Shown: positions 42,738 through 53,329, counted from the stretch's first letter. The stretch: 64,000 bases of DNA from Nitrospirillum sp034653275 (GCF_034653275.1 NZ_JAYEES010000004.1:186001-250000); one strand, 5' to 3'. Translations and numbers: made by a program. Notes: generated from the letters alone by a model not told the origin.

Positions 42738-45700
42738 ATGTCCGGCCTATTCGGTGGCGGCAAGACCAATGCCGACACCAAGCCCAGTTATACCGGCCTG
42801 CAGGTGCAGACCAGCGCCGCCGGTCTGCCCATTCCCCTGCTGTGGGGCACCCAGCGCGTCGCCCCCAACCTGATCTGGTACGACGACTTCACCTCCAAGG
42901 CCGTGGCCAGCGACACCGGCGGCGGCAAGGGCGGCGGGGCGCAATCCACCACCCAAGTCTACAGCTGCGCCGTGGCCATGGGTCTGTGCGAGGGGGAGAT
43001 TGCCGGCATCGGCCGCGTGTGGGCGGACAAGACCGACACCAGCCTGGCCAAGCTGAACCTGACCCTGTTCACCGGCACCGCCGATCAGGCGCCTTTCGCC
43101 TCGCTTTATACCCAGCATACCGACCAGGCCCTGGGTTACCCCTACACCGCCTATGTCGCCTCGCCATCCTATGACCTGGGCAGCAGTGCCAGCCTGCCCA
43201 ACCATAATTTCGAGGTGCAGTCGGACGCCGTGTCGCGCACCGGTCCCAGCGCCTTCGACGCCAACCCCGCCGACATCCTGGTCGATTTCCTGACCAACGA
43301 GCGCTATGGCGTGGGGTTGCCGGCCGACCGCATCGGCGACCTCGGCGCCTGGCGCAGCTATTGCGCCGCCGCCGGCCTGCTGATGTCGCCCCTGCTGGCA
43401 CAGCAGGAGGCCGCCAGCGACATCGTCAACCGCTGGGCCCAGCTGACCAACACCCTGATCTACTGGTCCGGCGACCAGGTGCGGGCGCTGCCCCTGGGTG
43501 ACCAGCCGCTGACCGGCAACGGCGTCACCTTCACGCCCGACCTGACGCCCGTCTATGACCTGACCGACGACGATTTCATCGCCGGCGCTGGCGATGACCC
43601 GGTGACGCTCAGCCGCTCCGACCCGGCCGACGCCATCAACACCGCCAAGGTGGAGTACAAGGACCGCGACAACTCCTACCAGACTGCGACGGCAGAGGTG
43701 CGCGACCTGGCCGCCATCGACGCCTATGGCCTGCGCACCGGCGACCCCGTGCAGGCTCATGAGATCTGCAGCGCCGCCACGGCGTCGGCCATCGCCACCC
43801 TGATCCTTCAGCGTCAGCTCTATGTCCGCAACACCTACCAGTTCAAGCTGGCCTGGACCTTCGCCCTGCTGGAGCCGGGCGACATCGTCACCCTGACCGA
43901 CGCTGCCCTGGGCCTGGCCAAGTTCCCTGTCCGCATCACCCAGATCGATGAGGATGAGGACGGCCTGCTGACCTTCACGGCGGAGGAACTGCCGGCCGGC
44001 ATCGGCACGGCCACGCTGTACCCCACGCCCGTCACCAGCAACACGCCCCTGAACACCGGCGTGGACCCGGGCGACTTGGCCGACCCTGTGATCTTCGAGC
44101 CGTCGCCCGGCCTCTCCGGCGGCGTGCAGCAGGTATGGATCGGCGCCTGCGGCCTGTCGCCCAACTGGGGCGGCTGTTCCGTCTGGGTGTCGGCCGACGA
44201 CCTGACCTATCAGCGGGTGGGCCAGATCACGGCGCCGGCACGGTTGGGCACGCTGGGCCAGGATCTGACGGCGGGGGCGGCGGACGCCTATGTCAGTCTG
44301 GCCACCAGCCGCCTGAAGCTGGCCGGCGGCAGCGCCGCGGATGCCGCCGCCGGGCGTACGCTCAGTCTGCTGGGGGCGGAGATGGTCGCCTACGGCCCCG
44401 CTACCCTGACAGGCAGCGCCGCTTACCATCTCGCTGACCTTAACCGGGGCCTGTACGGCACCGGGGCCGTCGACCACCCGGCGGGCACGCCTTTCCTGCG
44501 GCTGGACGAGGCCGTCTTCAAGTATGACCTGCCCGCCGCCTACATCGGCCAGACGCTGTACATCAAGCTGACCAGCTTCAACATTTTCCAGGCGGCGGAA
44601 CGCAGCCTGGCGGAGGTGAATGCCTACCTCTACAGCCCGGTGGGGGCGGTGGGCGCGCTGCCGGCGCCCACGGGCCTGACCCTGGCGGTGGAGAACGCCG
44701 TGCTGGCCGACGGCACGGTGCAGCTGGGCATCCGCGCCCGCTGGACGCCGGCCGATGCCGGTATGTCCACGGACACCATCCTGCGCTGGGGCGTGGCTGG
44801 CAGTGGCGGCGTTACCGACTGGCAGCAGGTCAAGGTGCCGGCCGGATCGACCGATACCCTGCTGATGCCCGTGACGCAGGCGGTGACCTACACGGTGCAG
44901 GCGGCCAGCGGCATCGGCACCGACGTGCGCTCCGCCTGGGGCCCCGCCGTCAGCATCGAGGTGGGCGGCGTCCTGGGCGGCGCCAGCGTCACCCACCTAG
45001 AGCTGTACGGCCAGGGCCTGGATACCGAGTTCGTGGGGCGGGACATCCATCTGGTGTGGCAGGGCAACTTCCCCGCCACCAGCGCCAGCCTGGGCAACCA
45101 GCCCTATGGCGCGGGCTCCGGCTACGTGAACCCGTATTTCCAGGCCTACGCCGTCACCGTCATCGAGCCCGACAGCGGTGCCGTTCTGCGCACCGACCTG
45201 GTGACGACGGAGGAGTACTTCTACCTCTTCGACAGCATGAACGCGAAGGACGCCGGCGGCCCGCACCGCCGCCTGACCTTCAGCGTCACCATCCGCGACA
45301 AGCTGGGTGGGGAGAGCAAGGCCGCCACCCTCACGGTCAACAACCCCGCACCCCCCGCCGTCGCCGCCCAGGTGCGGCAGGGCGTGGGCACCATCGTGGT
45401 GGACATCCCGGTGGTGACCGACCGCGACCTGGCCGGCTATATCGTCTGGATCAGCCAGACCCAGGGCTTCGACCCCACCGCCACCGAGCCGGCCTATCAG
45501 GGCCTGCTGAACCTGCTGGTGCTGCCCGAAGCGCTGGGCAGCTACTATGTGCGGGCGGCGGCCTATGACGCCTTCGGCACCAGTGGCCTGAACATCGCCG
45601 GGGAAATCCCCATCAAGGTGGAAGATATCGTCCTGGACGTGACGCCGCCGGCCGTCCCCACCGGCCTGGCGCTGACCTCCTCCACCAGCATCACGCCGGC

Positions 45701-48086
45701 CGGCGATGCGCTGACGGTGCTGAAGGCGACCTGGGATGCCAGCCCCAGCGCCAACTTCGCCAGCTTCGACGTCGCCATCGAGCAGGGGACGGGGTCGGAG
45801 ATCGTGTTCACCACCACGGCGCCGGCCTATCAGTGGACGGTGTCGGCGGCCACGGCCTACAGCGTGCGGGTGCGCGCCCGGTCCAAGAGCGACATCGCTT
45901 CCGACTACAGCGCCGCTGTCAGCCTGACCACGGCGGGCGACACGGTGCCGCCGGGGGCGTGCTCCGGCCTGACGGTGCTGCCCGGCCTGCGGGCGCCTTA
46001 CCTGTCCTGGGTGAACCCGAGCGACGCGGACCTGGCGGCCATCGAGATCTGGGCGTCGACGACGAATGACCGGGCGGCGGCGGTCAAGGTGGCGTCGGTG
46101 ATGTCCACCGCGTTCACCCATACCGGCCTGCCGGCCAGCCAGACACGCTATTACTGGGTGCGGGCGGTGGACACGTCCGGCAACATCGGGCCCTGGTTTC
46201 CATCCAGCGGCACGGCCGGTGTGTCCGGCACGGTGGCCCAGGCCGTGGCGGCCGACTTCAGCCCCGGCAGCCTGAACTACACCGCTTTTGCCTCAGGCCT
46301 CAGCCCCGTTGGCGTGGTGGGCAGCCTTCCGGCGGTGAGCGGGTATACCGGGCCCAGCGTCGTGCTGCTAACCACGGATGCCAAGCTGTACCGGCTGTCG
46401 GGAGGGGCCTGGACCCGTGCCACCGATGGCGCGGACATCCTCAGCAACAGCATCACCAGCGGGGCGATCACCGCCGGTGCGATCAAGACAGCCCAGTTGG
46501 ACGCCGGAGCCATCACGACGGAGAAGATCGCCGCCGGCGCCATCACCGCCGCGACAATCGCGGCCAACACCATCACCGCCAGCCAGATCGCCACTGGCAC
46601 CATCACCGCGACGCAGATCGCCGCCCAAACCCTCACCGGCAACCTGTTCGCACCCAGCACCAGCCTGCCGGCCACCATCACCGTGGGCACCACCGGCGTC
46701 AGCATCGGCACGGTGAAGGATACGGCCGACACCGCCCAGGCAACGGCCAATGACGCGCAATCCAAAGCCAATAACCCGGCGGCGCAGGTCAACGCCAACA
46801 GCACGCTCATCGCTCCCGGCAAGGTTCAGCTGACGGGTGGCACCACGCTGACCAACTGGCTGTATGGCGGCGACAACACCCAGATCAACGGGGGCGCCAT
46901 CGCCGCCAACACCATCACCGCCAACAAGCTGACCATCGGCAACCGGGGACTGGCGGTTGAAGGCTTGGGCTTCACCGCCGATCCCACCACCAACACGGTG
47001 TCGTGGGTCGGTGGGTCGGTCACGTACACCGACAACAACGGCGCGACGCAGGTCGCCGGCATCAGCGGCGGCTCCGCCACCTGGACCGGCCAACTGCTGT
47101 ACCTCTACTGGGTGCAGGGCGCCAACGCGATCAGCGCCACCAGCGACGCGTCCGTGGCCATGGGCGGCAACGCCGTGGTGTTCGCGACCTACAACAGCAA
47201 CACCTGGCTGAACGCCACTTATGGCCGGACGACCATCGATGGCGCGAATATCCGAACCGGCACGATCACCGCCAGCCTGATCAGTGCCGCTGGCTTGGCG
47301 ACCAGCGTCATCACCAGCGGCACCTTTGACGCCGTGCGCATTCCCAGCCTGGACGCCGGCAAGATCACCACCGGCACGCTGGGCGCGAGTGTCGTCTATG
47401 CCGGCACCATCACGGCGGACCAGATCAGGGGCGGCTCAATCAGCGGCCAGATCATTTATGCCACGGACAATGGCCAGCCCAGCACGTCGGGACTGACCAT
47501 CAATGGGCCTAACCGCAATATCTGGGTCGCCGACGGGAACCGCGGGCGCTGCCTGATGGGGAAAAATGTCTCCGACTACGGCTTCTGGTCATGGGACAGC
47601 AGCGGTCGACTTCTATTCGACAGCAACGACTTGGGTGTGGGCGTGGCCAGCGGTGTGGCGTCTGTCTCAGCCTACCAGGACGGGTCCAGCGTTACCGCCA
47701 GCACCAAGGGGGCTTGGACCACGATCACGTCGGTGCCGGCTTTCCAGGTTCGCGGCAACCCCTGCGATATCAAAGTGACATTCAGCGCGTCCGTCGCCAT
47801 CACCGGGTCCGGAGGCAATCACGCCTATGGGGTCAAGGTCCAGGTTCTGCGCACCAACACCCGCACCGGGGCCACATCCACCATAGGGCTAAACTTGACG
47901 GCCTCTCCTTACCAGGGTTTCGCCTCGGACGGCGCCTACAGCGATCCCAACCTGGATACCTACACCTACGCCCTGCAAGCCTGGCGGCCCGCTGACATTG
48001 TCGGTGGCGGCGACAGCGGCGGCACCATCGTCTACGACGCCTGGCAGTTCAGCGGCGTCACCATGCAAGTGAGGTGGTTCCGATGA
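42738..48086 (+). CDS. Giant tail tip / host-specificity protein
   Basis: The 1782-residue protein starts with a conserved tip domain (FGGGKTNADTKPSYTGLQVQ; LLWGTQRVAPNLIWYDDF) and a hub-like region to about residue 560. Fibronectin-III-like modules follow at about 640-1170. A stretch of near-repeats with the pattern AIT-xx-xI (GAITTEKIAAGAITAATIAA and onward, about 1234-1300) then looks like a beta-helical shaft. The C-terminal 450 residues form a further shaft and head that may contact the host. It matches the place of RcGTA gene 15 and lambda J. Receptor binding is inferred. Confidence 0.85.
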   Translation: MSGLFGGGKTNADTKPSYTGLQVQTSAAGLPIPLLWGTQRVAPNLIWYDDFTSKAVASDTGGGKGGGAQSTTQVYSCAVAMGLCEGEIAGIGRVWADKTDTSLAKLNLTLFTGTADQAPFASLYTQHTDQALGYPYTAYVASPSYDLGSSASLPNHNFEVQSDAVSRTGPSAFDANPADILVDFLTNERYGVGLPADRIGDLGAWRSYCAAAGLLMSPLLAQQEAASDIVNRWAQLTNTLIYWSGDQVRALPLGDQPLTGNGVTFTPDLTPVYDLTDDDFIAGAGDDPVTLSRSDPADAINTAKVEYKDRDNSYQTATAEVRDLAAIDAYGLRTGDPVQAHEICSAATASAIATLILQRQLYVRNTYQFKLAWTFALLEPGDIVTLTDAALGLAKFPVRITQIDEDEDGLLTFTAEELPAGIGTATLYPTPVTSNTPLNTGVDPGDLADPVIFEPSPGLSGGVQQVWIGACGLSPNWGGCSVWVSADDLTYQRVGQITAPARLGTLGQDLTAGAADAYVSLATSRLKLAGGSAADAAAGRTLSLLGAEMVAYGPATLTGSAAYHLADLNRGLYGTGAVDHPAGTPFLRLDEAVFKYDLPAAYIGQTLYIKLTSFNIFQAAERSLAEVNAYLYSPVGAVGALPAPTGLTLAVENAVLADGTVQLGIRARWTPADAGMSTDTILRWGVAGSGGVTDWQQVKVPAGSTDTLLMPVTQAVTYTVQAASGIGTDVRSAWGPAVSIEVGGVLGGASVTHLELYGQGLDTEFVGRDIHLVWQGNFPATSASLGNQPYGAGSGYVNPYFQAYAVTVIEPDSGAVLRTDLVTTEEYFYLFDSMNAKDAGGPHRRLTFSVTIRDKLGGESKAATLTVNNPAPPAVAAQVRQGVGTIVVDIPVVTDRDLAGYIVWISQTQGFDPTATEPAYQGLLNLLVLPEALGSYYVRAAAYDAFGTSGLNIAGEIPIKVEDIVLDVTPPAVPTGLALTSSTSITPAGDALTVLKATWDASPSANFASFDVAIEQGTGSEIVFTTTAPAYQWTVSAATAYSVRVRARSKSDIASDYSAAVSLTTAGDTVPPGACSGLTVLPGLRAPYLSWVNPSDADLAAIEIWASTTNDRAAAVKVASVMSTAFTHTGLPASQTRYYWVRAVDTSGNIGPWFPSSGTAGVSGTVAQAVAADFSPGSLNYTAFASGLSPVGVVGSLPAVSGYTGPSVVLLTTDAKLYRLSGGAWTRATDGADILSNSITSGAITAGAIKTAQLDAGAITTEKIAAGAITAATIAANTITASQIATGTITATQIAAQTLTGNLFAPSTSLPATITVGTTGVSIGTVKDTADTAQATANDAQSKANNPAAQVNANSTLIAPGKVQLTGGTTLTNWLYGGDNTQINGGAIAANTITANKLTIGNRGLAVEGLGFTADPTTNTVSWVGGSVTYTDNNGATQVAGISGGSATWTGQLLYLYWVQGANAISATSDASVAMGGNAVVFATYNSNTWLNATYGRTTIDGANIRTGTITASLISAAGLATSVITSGTFDAVRIPSLDAGKITTGTLGASVVYAGTITADQIRGGSISGQIIYATDNGQPSTSGLTINGPNRNIWVADGNRGRCLMGKNVSDYGFWSWDSSGRLLFDSNDLGVGVASGVASVSAYQDGSSVTASTKGAWTTITSVPAFQVRGNPCDIKVTFSASVAITGSGGNHAYGVKVQVLRTNTRTGATSTIGLNLTASPYQGFASDGAYSDPNLDTYTYALQAWRPADIVGGGDSGGTIVYDAWQFSGVTMQVRWFR

Positions 48087-48526
48087 CCGACACCCCCGCG
48101 CTGGCTGACGCGGCCGTGCATTTCTACGTCGATTACGACCCCGCCACCGGCCGCGTCCTCGCCCTGCACCACCGTGACCCGCTCAGCCCGCTGGAGGAGG
48201 GAATAGGCGGCGACGGCATCGGCCGGCTGAAGATTGCTGATGACCAGGCCGACGGCATCTGGTCCTGCCGGGTCGTGGATGGCGCGCTGGCGCCTCGGGA
48301 CGTGGCCGACCTCGCGGCGGCGGCCCAGGTCCGTGCCCTGGGCACCCTGCGGGAGCAGCGCGACCTGATGCTGTCCGCCAGCGACATCCGGGTGCTGCCC
48401 GACCGCTGGGCCGCGATGACCGACGCACAGCGCGCGGCCTGGACGGCCTATCGCCAGGCGCTGCGCGACCTCCCCGCCACCACCACCGACCCGGCCGCCG
48501 TGGCGTGGCCGGTCCCGCCCAGCTGA
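48083..48526 (+). CDS. Small tail-fibre-associated protein
   Basis: The 147-residue protein has an N-terminal beta part (VHFYVDYDPATGRVLALHHR) and a C-terminal helical part (QVRALGTLREQRDLMLSASD; WAAMTDAQRAAWTAYRQALR). This two-part shape is common in fibre chaperones or tail proteins with a DUF4376-like end. It overlaps the tip gene by 4 bp (ATGA). No specific family is claimed. Confidence 0.65.
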   Translation: MTDTPALADAAVHFYVDYDPATGRVLALHHRDPLSPLEEGIGGDGIGRLKIADDQADGIWSCRVVDGALAPRDVADLAAAAQVRALGTLREQRDLMLSASDIRVLPDRWAAMTDAQRAAWTAYRQALRDLPATTTDPAAVAWPVPPS

Positions 48527-48533
48527 GGCCGTC

Positions 48534-49079
48534 ATGACCCAATACACCACCGGCACCATCACCCTCACCAACGGCAGCGCCACGGTCACCGGCATGGGCA
48601 CGGTCTGGCTGGCCAACCTGGCGCCCGGCGCCCTGCTGACGGTCAGCGAGGATGATCCCGTGGCCGTCGTCGCCGCTGTGACCGCCGACGGCAGCCTGAC
48701 CCTGGAAACGCCCTGGCCCGGCGCCTCCTACACCAACACGGCCTATGAGGCGGTGCGGGACTTCGACCCGTCCACCGGCGCGCCCCTGCTGTCGCATGGC
48801 CTGCGCAACACCAACGTGGTGGTGAACCGCGCCATCCTGGCGCTGGGCAAGCAGACGGCCACGGCGGTCAACGCCTACGTCAACGTCCAGGCGGCCCAGG
48901 CCGCCGCCGCCACGGCGACCACTCAGGCCGGCATCGCCGCCACCCAGGCGACGGCCGCCGCCGGCAGCGCCGCCGCTGCCCAGTCCACCGCCGACAGCAT
49001 CGACGGTCTGCTGGTGAGCATGGCCACAGCCTTCACCGACAGCCAGACCCGCTACGTCACCGCCATCGCCTTCCGATAA
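48534..49079 (+). CDS. Short tail fibre-like protein with Ala-rich coiled coil
   Basis: The 181-residue protein has an N-terminal beta domain (TGTITLTNGSATVTGMGTVW; LLTVSEDDPVAVVAAVTADG) of the kind that attaches phage fibres. A long Ala/Thr/Gln-rich helix (about residues 115-165) follows, probably a trimeric coiled coil. It lies between the tip protein and the large fibre and may be the fibre adaptor. Confidence 0.65.
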   Translation: MTQYTTGTITLTNGSATVTGMGTVWLANLAPGALLTVSEDDPVAVVAAVTADGSLTLETPWPGASYTNTAYEAVRDFDPSTGAPLLSHGLRNTNVVVNRAILALGKQTATAVNAYVNVQAAQAAAATATTQAGIAATQATAAAGSAAAAQSTADSIDGLLVSMATAFTDSQTRYVTAIAFR

Positions 49080-49090
49080 GGGGCCCGCCC

Positions 49091-52009
49091 ATGACCGATC
49101 TCGCCACCCAAGTCGCTGGCCTCACCACCAGCGTCAACGCGCTGACCAGCGCCGTGAACGTCGCCAAGGCCACCTTGGACGCCTCCGTCAGTGCAGCCGG
49201 CACCAGCGCCACCACAGCGCAAGCCGCCGTGACCACCGCCGCGTCGTCGGCCGCCGCCGCCCAAAGTGCCCAGGCGGCGGCCGTGGCGGTCAGCGGCCTG
49301 TCATCGCTGAACAGCTTCCTGGGGCAAATCCAGGCTGGGGCGCCGGCAGCGGTGTTCTGGTACGACACCACGCGCGACAGCGACGGCGGCGCCTGGCGTC
49401 GGCGCTGCACCTGGCAGAGCTGGGTGACCGAGGCCACCAGCAGCACCCGGGGTAGTCGGTCGTCCTTCCCGGCCCAGGCGCTGATCGTGGTGCAGGGCAG
49501 CGTCATGACGATCTATGACGCCGACCAGGCGACGCCGGCCATGTGGATGATGATCAACTTGGGCGTGGGTCTGAAAGGGTGGGGGACGATCACCAGCGTG
49601 ACGGCGCGGGATGGCAAAATCATCCGTAGCGCCAACACCGGGACGGACGGCGATACCTACTGCCTGGATTTTATTCGGGACGATCAGTGGGGTATTCATT
49701 CGGGCTATCAGTATCGCCCGAACAATCCACGCCTCATCGACCGCAATACGGCGGCCACATCCGCCGCCATCATCGGCCCCGCCATCGGCGGCTCGATGTG
49801 CAATTCGGTGGCGGTGACGGTGGTTCCTGGCGCCCCCATCGATCGCGCCACCGGCTTGCCCAAGTCAACCGTCGTGGTCGCCCATACCAACGGTATCAGC
49901 GTCATCCACGCGTCGGGACAGATCGCTAATGTGTCGGCCAGCGGAGGATATTTTTTGTGTTCCATCCTGGAGGGGCAGCGGTTGGCCGCCATCCTCGCCA
50001 ACAACTCAGGGGTGGTCGATTACGGTCCCATCCCCTACGTGTCGATGAGCCGGTCAGCGTGGATGCAATACTATGTGGGCACACCCTCTTCCGGTGGTGC
50101 CATCCAACGGCCTGAATCAATCGGGATGACAGGCGTCATCGACGGGGCGCTACGCAATCCGGGCGCTATGTGGCGGTATCACGAGGACCCTATCAACCCG
50201 GCGGCGGGCATGCTGGCGATGATCACCGCCAGTGGCGGCCCTTATGCTGGAGGCGGGGCGTTCAATAGCGGGTGGATGGTGGGCGACTGCCGCCTGGTCT
50301 TGTCCACCACCAGCACGGCCAGCATGACCGGAACCAATATCGCCAGCTGGACCAGCTCGGCCGGCACCACCGGTTGGACTACGACGGACGGCAATCTGAC
50401 GCTGTCGATCAGCGGTTCCGACCTTCAGATCGCGGAAACGGCCAGCACCTCCACCGCCAGCAAGGCGATTTATCAGGTGAGCGGCTGCGTCGTGGGCCAG
50501 GTCTACTTGCTGGCCATCAATTTGAGGCGCGGCACCGTGGCGACCATTATGCGGGTCGATGTCACTGATAATGCCCAGTCAACCCAGCTGGCTGGTGGCT
50601 TGACCAACAGCACCGCTGCCTCGACCGTGCTGGTCCAGTTCCGGGCCACGGATACCTCTCCGAAGGTGCGGATCTCGTTCGACAGCCCATACACATCTGG
50701 TCAGACGGGGCTGGTCACCAGTCTTTCGGTCGACCTTGCGGAGCCGGATCGCTCCGCCATAGCCGTCGGCATGCGGGCCGTCGGCGCCCTGACCAAATCG
50801 CTGGTGGCGAGCACGGCTGATCTGGCGGCATGGTCAGGCTTCAGCGCGTCGGCCTATCTGGAGCAGCCCTATAATACCGCGCTGGACTTCGGGGCGGGCG
50901 ATTTCATGGTGGCTGCCTGGGTCAATCCCGGTGGTGGCAACGAGACGTATATCACCCGCTGCGCGGCGGCTGCCTATGACGCAGGCTCTTGGGGGCTGAG
51001 CAAGAACGCTGGAAACTTGGTGTTCGACGTGTTTGGCATAATGACACTGACGATGGCATCCGTGCCCGTGGGCGTGTGGGGGCTCGCCATCGCCGGCCGC
51101 AGGGCCGGAACCTGGGAGCTGTGGTGGAACGGCACCCGTGTCGCCACATCTACCACCGGCGGGACCACAAGCATGACCGCCGCAGCCCATGTCCTGCGGA
51201 TTGGCCTGGGCGCCACGCTGACCACTCCGCTGATCAACGCCATTGCTCAGATAAGGCTGGGCGCGACGGCCCCCACGCCTGAGCAGATCGCCCGGATGTA
51301 CGCGGACGAGCGGCCCCTGTTCCAACCGGGCGCCAAGTGCGTGCTGGGTGGCACCTCGGCCGCTGTTCAGGGTCTGGCGCATGATCCGGATACGGGTGCG
51401 CTCTACGCCGCCAAGGGAGACGGCACGTCCGTGTTCCAGGGTTTGGTACGCACCGCGCACCTCACCGGCCTCGCGACCGCCGGCAACAGCGACAACCACA
51501 CGGCCGTCGCAGCGCGCCAGGGCGGCTACGTCATCGCCACCGCCAACCAGGCTGTGGCCAGCCAGCCGGCCATCGTCTTCCGTGACCGCATCCTGGCCGA
51601 TCGTGTGCCGGTGGCGCCCATCGATGCCAACCGTGTCGTCTTCCCGCCGGCGGTGACGACGGACGCCACACCAACGGTGATCGCCCGCCTGCCGGTGGCG
51701 GAGGGCGACGAGCTGCAGCTGTTCGTGGACGTCGAGGCCAGCGAGTACGGCGCGGCGCCAACCGAGCGCATGGGCTATCAGCGCCGGGCCAGGGTCTACC
51801 GCCTGCCCAATGGCAACGTCACGGTGGTGGCCGTTCAGACGCTGGGCACTGACTACGAGAGCAACACCACCACCAGCGACATCACGGTGGTGGCCGATGC
51901 CACTTCCCAGACGGTCTGCGTCCAGGCGACCGGCGTGACCGCCAAGCGCTTGGTCTGGGCGACCCTGGTGCATATCAACCGCGCGGGTTCCACCCGCTAT
52001 GCCGCCTGA
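49091..52009 (+). CDS. Large tail fibre with LamG-like domain
   Basis: The 972-residue protein begins with an Ala/Thr-rich coiled coil (residues about 1-75: LTTSVNALTSAVNVAKATLD and onward). A long beta-rich region then continues, with a carbohydrate-binding-like module near 390-550. A LamG or concanavalin-type domain lies at about 576-743 (LDFGAGDFMVAAWVNPGG; GTWELWWNGTRVA). It most likely recognises surface glycans. A following gene may help its assembly. GC content is slightly lower in the central part than in the tail core. Confidence 0.78.
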   Translation: MTDLATQVAGLTTSVNALTSAVNVAKATLDASVSAAGTSATTAQAAVTTAASSAAAAQSAQAAAVAVSGLSSLNSFLGQIQAGAPAAVFWYDTTRDSDGGAWRRRCTWQSWVTEATSSTRGSRSSFPAQALIVVQGSVMTIYDADQATPAMWMMINLGVGLKGWGTITSVTARDGKIIRSANTGTDGDTYCLDFIRDDQWGIHSGYQYRPNNPRLIDRNTAATSAAIIGPAIGGSMCNSVAVTVVPGAPIDRATGLPKSTVVVAHTNGISVIHASGQIANVSASGGYFLCSILEGQRLAAILANNSGVVDYGPIPYVSMSRSAWMQYYVGTPSSGGAIQRPESIGMTGVIDGALRNPGAMWRYHEDPINPAAGMLAMITASGGPYAGGGAFNSGWMVGDCRLVLSTTSTASMTGTNIASWTSSAGTTGWTTTDGNLTLSISGSDLQIAETASTSTASKAIYQVSGCVVGQVYLLAINLRRGTVATIMRVDVTDNAQSTQLAGGLTNSTAASTVLVQFRATDTSPKVRISFDSPYTSGQTGLVTSLSVDLAEPDRSAIAVGMRAVGALTKSLVASTADLAAWSGFSASAYLEQPYNTALDFGAGDFMVAAWVNPGGGNETYITRCAAAAYDAGSWGLSKNAGNLVFDVFGIMTLTMASVPVGVWGLAIAGRRAGTWELWWNGTRVATSTTGGTTSMTAAAHVLRIGLGATLTTPLINAIAQIRLGATAPTPEQIARMYADERPLFQPGAKCVLGGTSAAVQGLAHDPDTGALYAAKGDGTSVFQGLVRTAHLTGLATAGNSDNHTAVAARQGGYVIATANQAVASQPAIVFRDRILADRVPVAPIDANRVVFPPAVTTDATPTVIARLPVAEGDELQLFVDVEASEYGAAPTERMGYQRRARVYRLPNGNVTVVAVQTLGTDYESNTTTSDITVVADATSQTVCVQATGVTAKRLVWATLVHINRAGSTRYAA

Positions 52010-52023
52010 AGGAGGGCGTACCC

Positions 52024-52818
52024 ATGATCCGCGCGACCGACATGACCGATTTCTACAAGGGCGACAGCCTGGTGCGCCGCTGGTGCCTGGTGGAGGGCCG
52101 CCCCCGCTGCGCCGACCACCCGGTGGAGGTTGCTATCGCGCCGCTGGCGGACATCGCCGGGCAGCTGGCTATCAACCGGGCCGTGCGCGCCGTCCAGGCG
52201 CAGGTCGACGCCTATGATGACGCGGTCCTGCTGGCCAGCCGGCCAGAGCCGGACGCCACCGTGCCGCTGTTCGACGCGACCGGCGCCGCGGTGGGCGACC
52301 AGCCCAACCCGGCCCATGCCGCCTGGGTTGCGGCCGGCACGCTGGTGGCCAACGCCCCAGCCGACCTGCTGCACCTGATCCGCACCCGGGATGACGCTCT
52401 GGAGACGGACCCGGTCACCGGCCTGCCGTCCGAGGCGCCGTTCGAGCTGGCGCCCCCGCCGCTCCCGACCATCGATCCGGCCACCCAGACGGTCGACCTG
52501 GTCGCGGGCACGTGGTCCGACGCCCGGCCCCTGACGGCTGAAGAGGCCGCCACCTGGCGGGCGCTGATGCGGGTCCGCTGGCCGCGCACCATGACACCGC
52601 GAGATGTCATCGTCTGCCTGCTGACACCGGAGGAATGGCTGGCCGTTTCCACAAGCTCGGACGCCGATGTACGGGCAACCCGCCAAGCGGCACTGGGCGC
52701 CAATACGGTTGATCTCGACAACCCCGCCACCGCGGCCGCGCTCCAGCTGTTTCAGACGGCGGGGCTGCTTTCGGCCGAGCGGGTGAAGGCCATTCTGGCG
52801 GGCGAGCGCCTGGCTTGA
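52024..52818 (+). CDS. Fibre-cluster protein of unknown function
   Basis: The 264-residue protein starts MIRATDMTDFYKGDSLVRRW and has a helical region with INRAVRAVQAQVDAYDDAVL. Near the end it has an EEWLAVSTSSDADVRATRQA block resembling small tail proteins with a SAM-like tail. It lies 14 bp after the fibre gene and before the lysis genes. A fibre chaperone or a tail-tip accessory role is possible; I do not recognise the family. Confidence 0.55.
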   Translation: MIRATDMTDFYKGDSLVRRWCLVEGRPRCADHPVEVAIAPLADIAGQLAINRAVRAVQAQVDAYDDAVLLASRPEPDATVPLFDATGAAVGDQPNPAHAAWVAAGTLVANAPADLLHLIRTRDDALETDPVTGLPSEAPFELAPPPLPTIDPATQTVDLVAGTWSDARPLTAEEAATWRALMRVRWPRTMTPRDVIVCLLTPEEWLAVSTSSDADVRATRQAALGANTVDLDNPATAAALQLFQTAGLLSAERVKAILAGERLA

Positions 52819-52887
52819 GCCTTGGCTACCTCCATCCGTCTCTCTGCCCGCGTTGGCGATTTTGTTCCGATAAGGATCGGTGAACAC

Positions 52888-53283
52888 ATGGATATCTCCG
52901 CAGGAGAGACGCCCTTGGCGATCTGCGCCACCCTGGGCTCTACCTTGGCCATAGCGGTTTCCGCCCTGGCACACCGCAGCTCGCGCCGGCGGCGTGCCGA
53001 AGAGGACGAGGACGGCGGCCTGGCGGAACGGGTAGCGGTCTTGGCCAGCCGCTTGGATCGCGCGGAGCGTGATATCGCCAATGACAAGCAAGGGCGACAG
53101 GCCTTTGCCGCGGCTCAGGGCGAAATGAAGGCTGTCATCGTCCAGTTGGCGGCGCTCGCCACCCATATTGAAGCCCTGGGCGCCAAACTGGACAGGCAGA
53201 GCCAGAACCTGACCCGTGCGCACGAGCGCATCGACGATCTGCACCGCTTGGCCGCTAACCAGTTCGCGCAAGGCGCGGTCTGA
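52888..53283 (+). CDS. Membrane-anchored coiled-coil protein in the lysis cassette
   Basis: The 131-residue protein has one N-terminal membrane helix (residues about 7-30: TPLAICATLGSTLAIAVSAL) and a charged coiled coil (about 50-125). This is the layout of an inner-membrane spanin or a pinholin partner. The start is placed at ATG 52888, preceded by AAGGAT; a TTG start 22 codons earlier would move the helix inward. It lies just before the endolysin. Confidence 0.6.
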   Translation: MDISAGETPLAICATLGSTLAIAVSALAHRSSRRRRAEEDEDGGLAERVAVLASRLDRAERDIANDKQGRQAFAAAQGEMKAVIVQLAALATHIEALGAKLDRQSQNLTRAHERIDDLHRLAANQFAQGAV

Positions 53284-53329
53284 CACGAGGTCGCATCCCT
53301 TTAAACAACCGAACGATAGGAAGACGTCG

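Noticed and set aside
42747..44996. Long minus-strand open frame opposite the tail tip gene
   Set aside because: It is a shadow of the tip gene, low in complexity and without family features.
46440..46650. Possible CRISPR-like or DNA repeat array
   Set aside because: The repetition is at the protein level within one reading frame, with no uniform DNA repeat or spacer length. No CRISPR array or cas gene was seen anywhere in the window.
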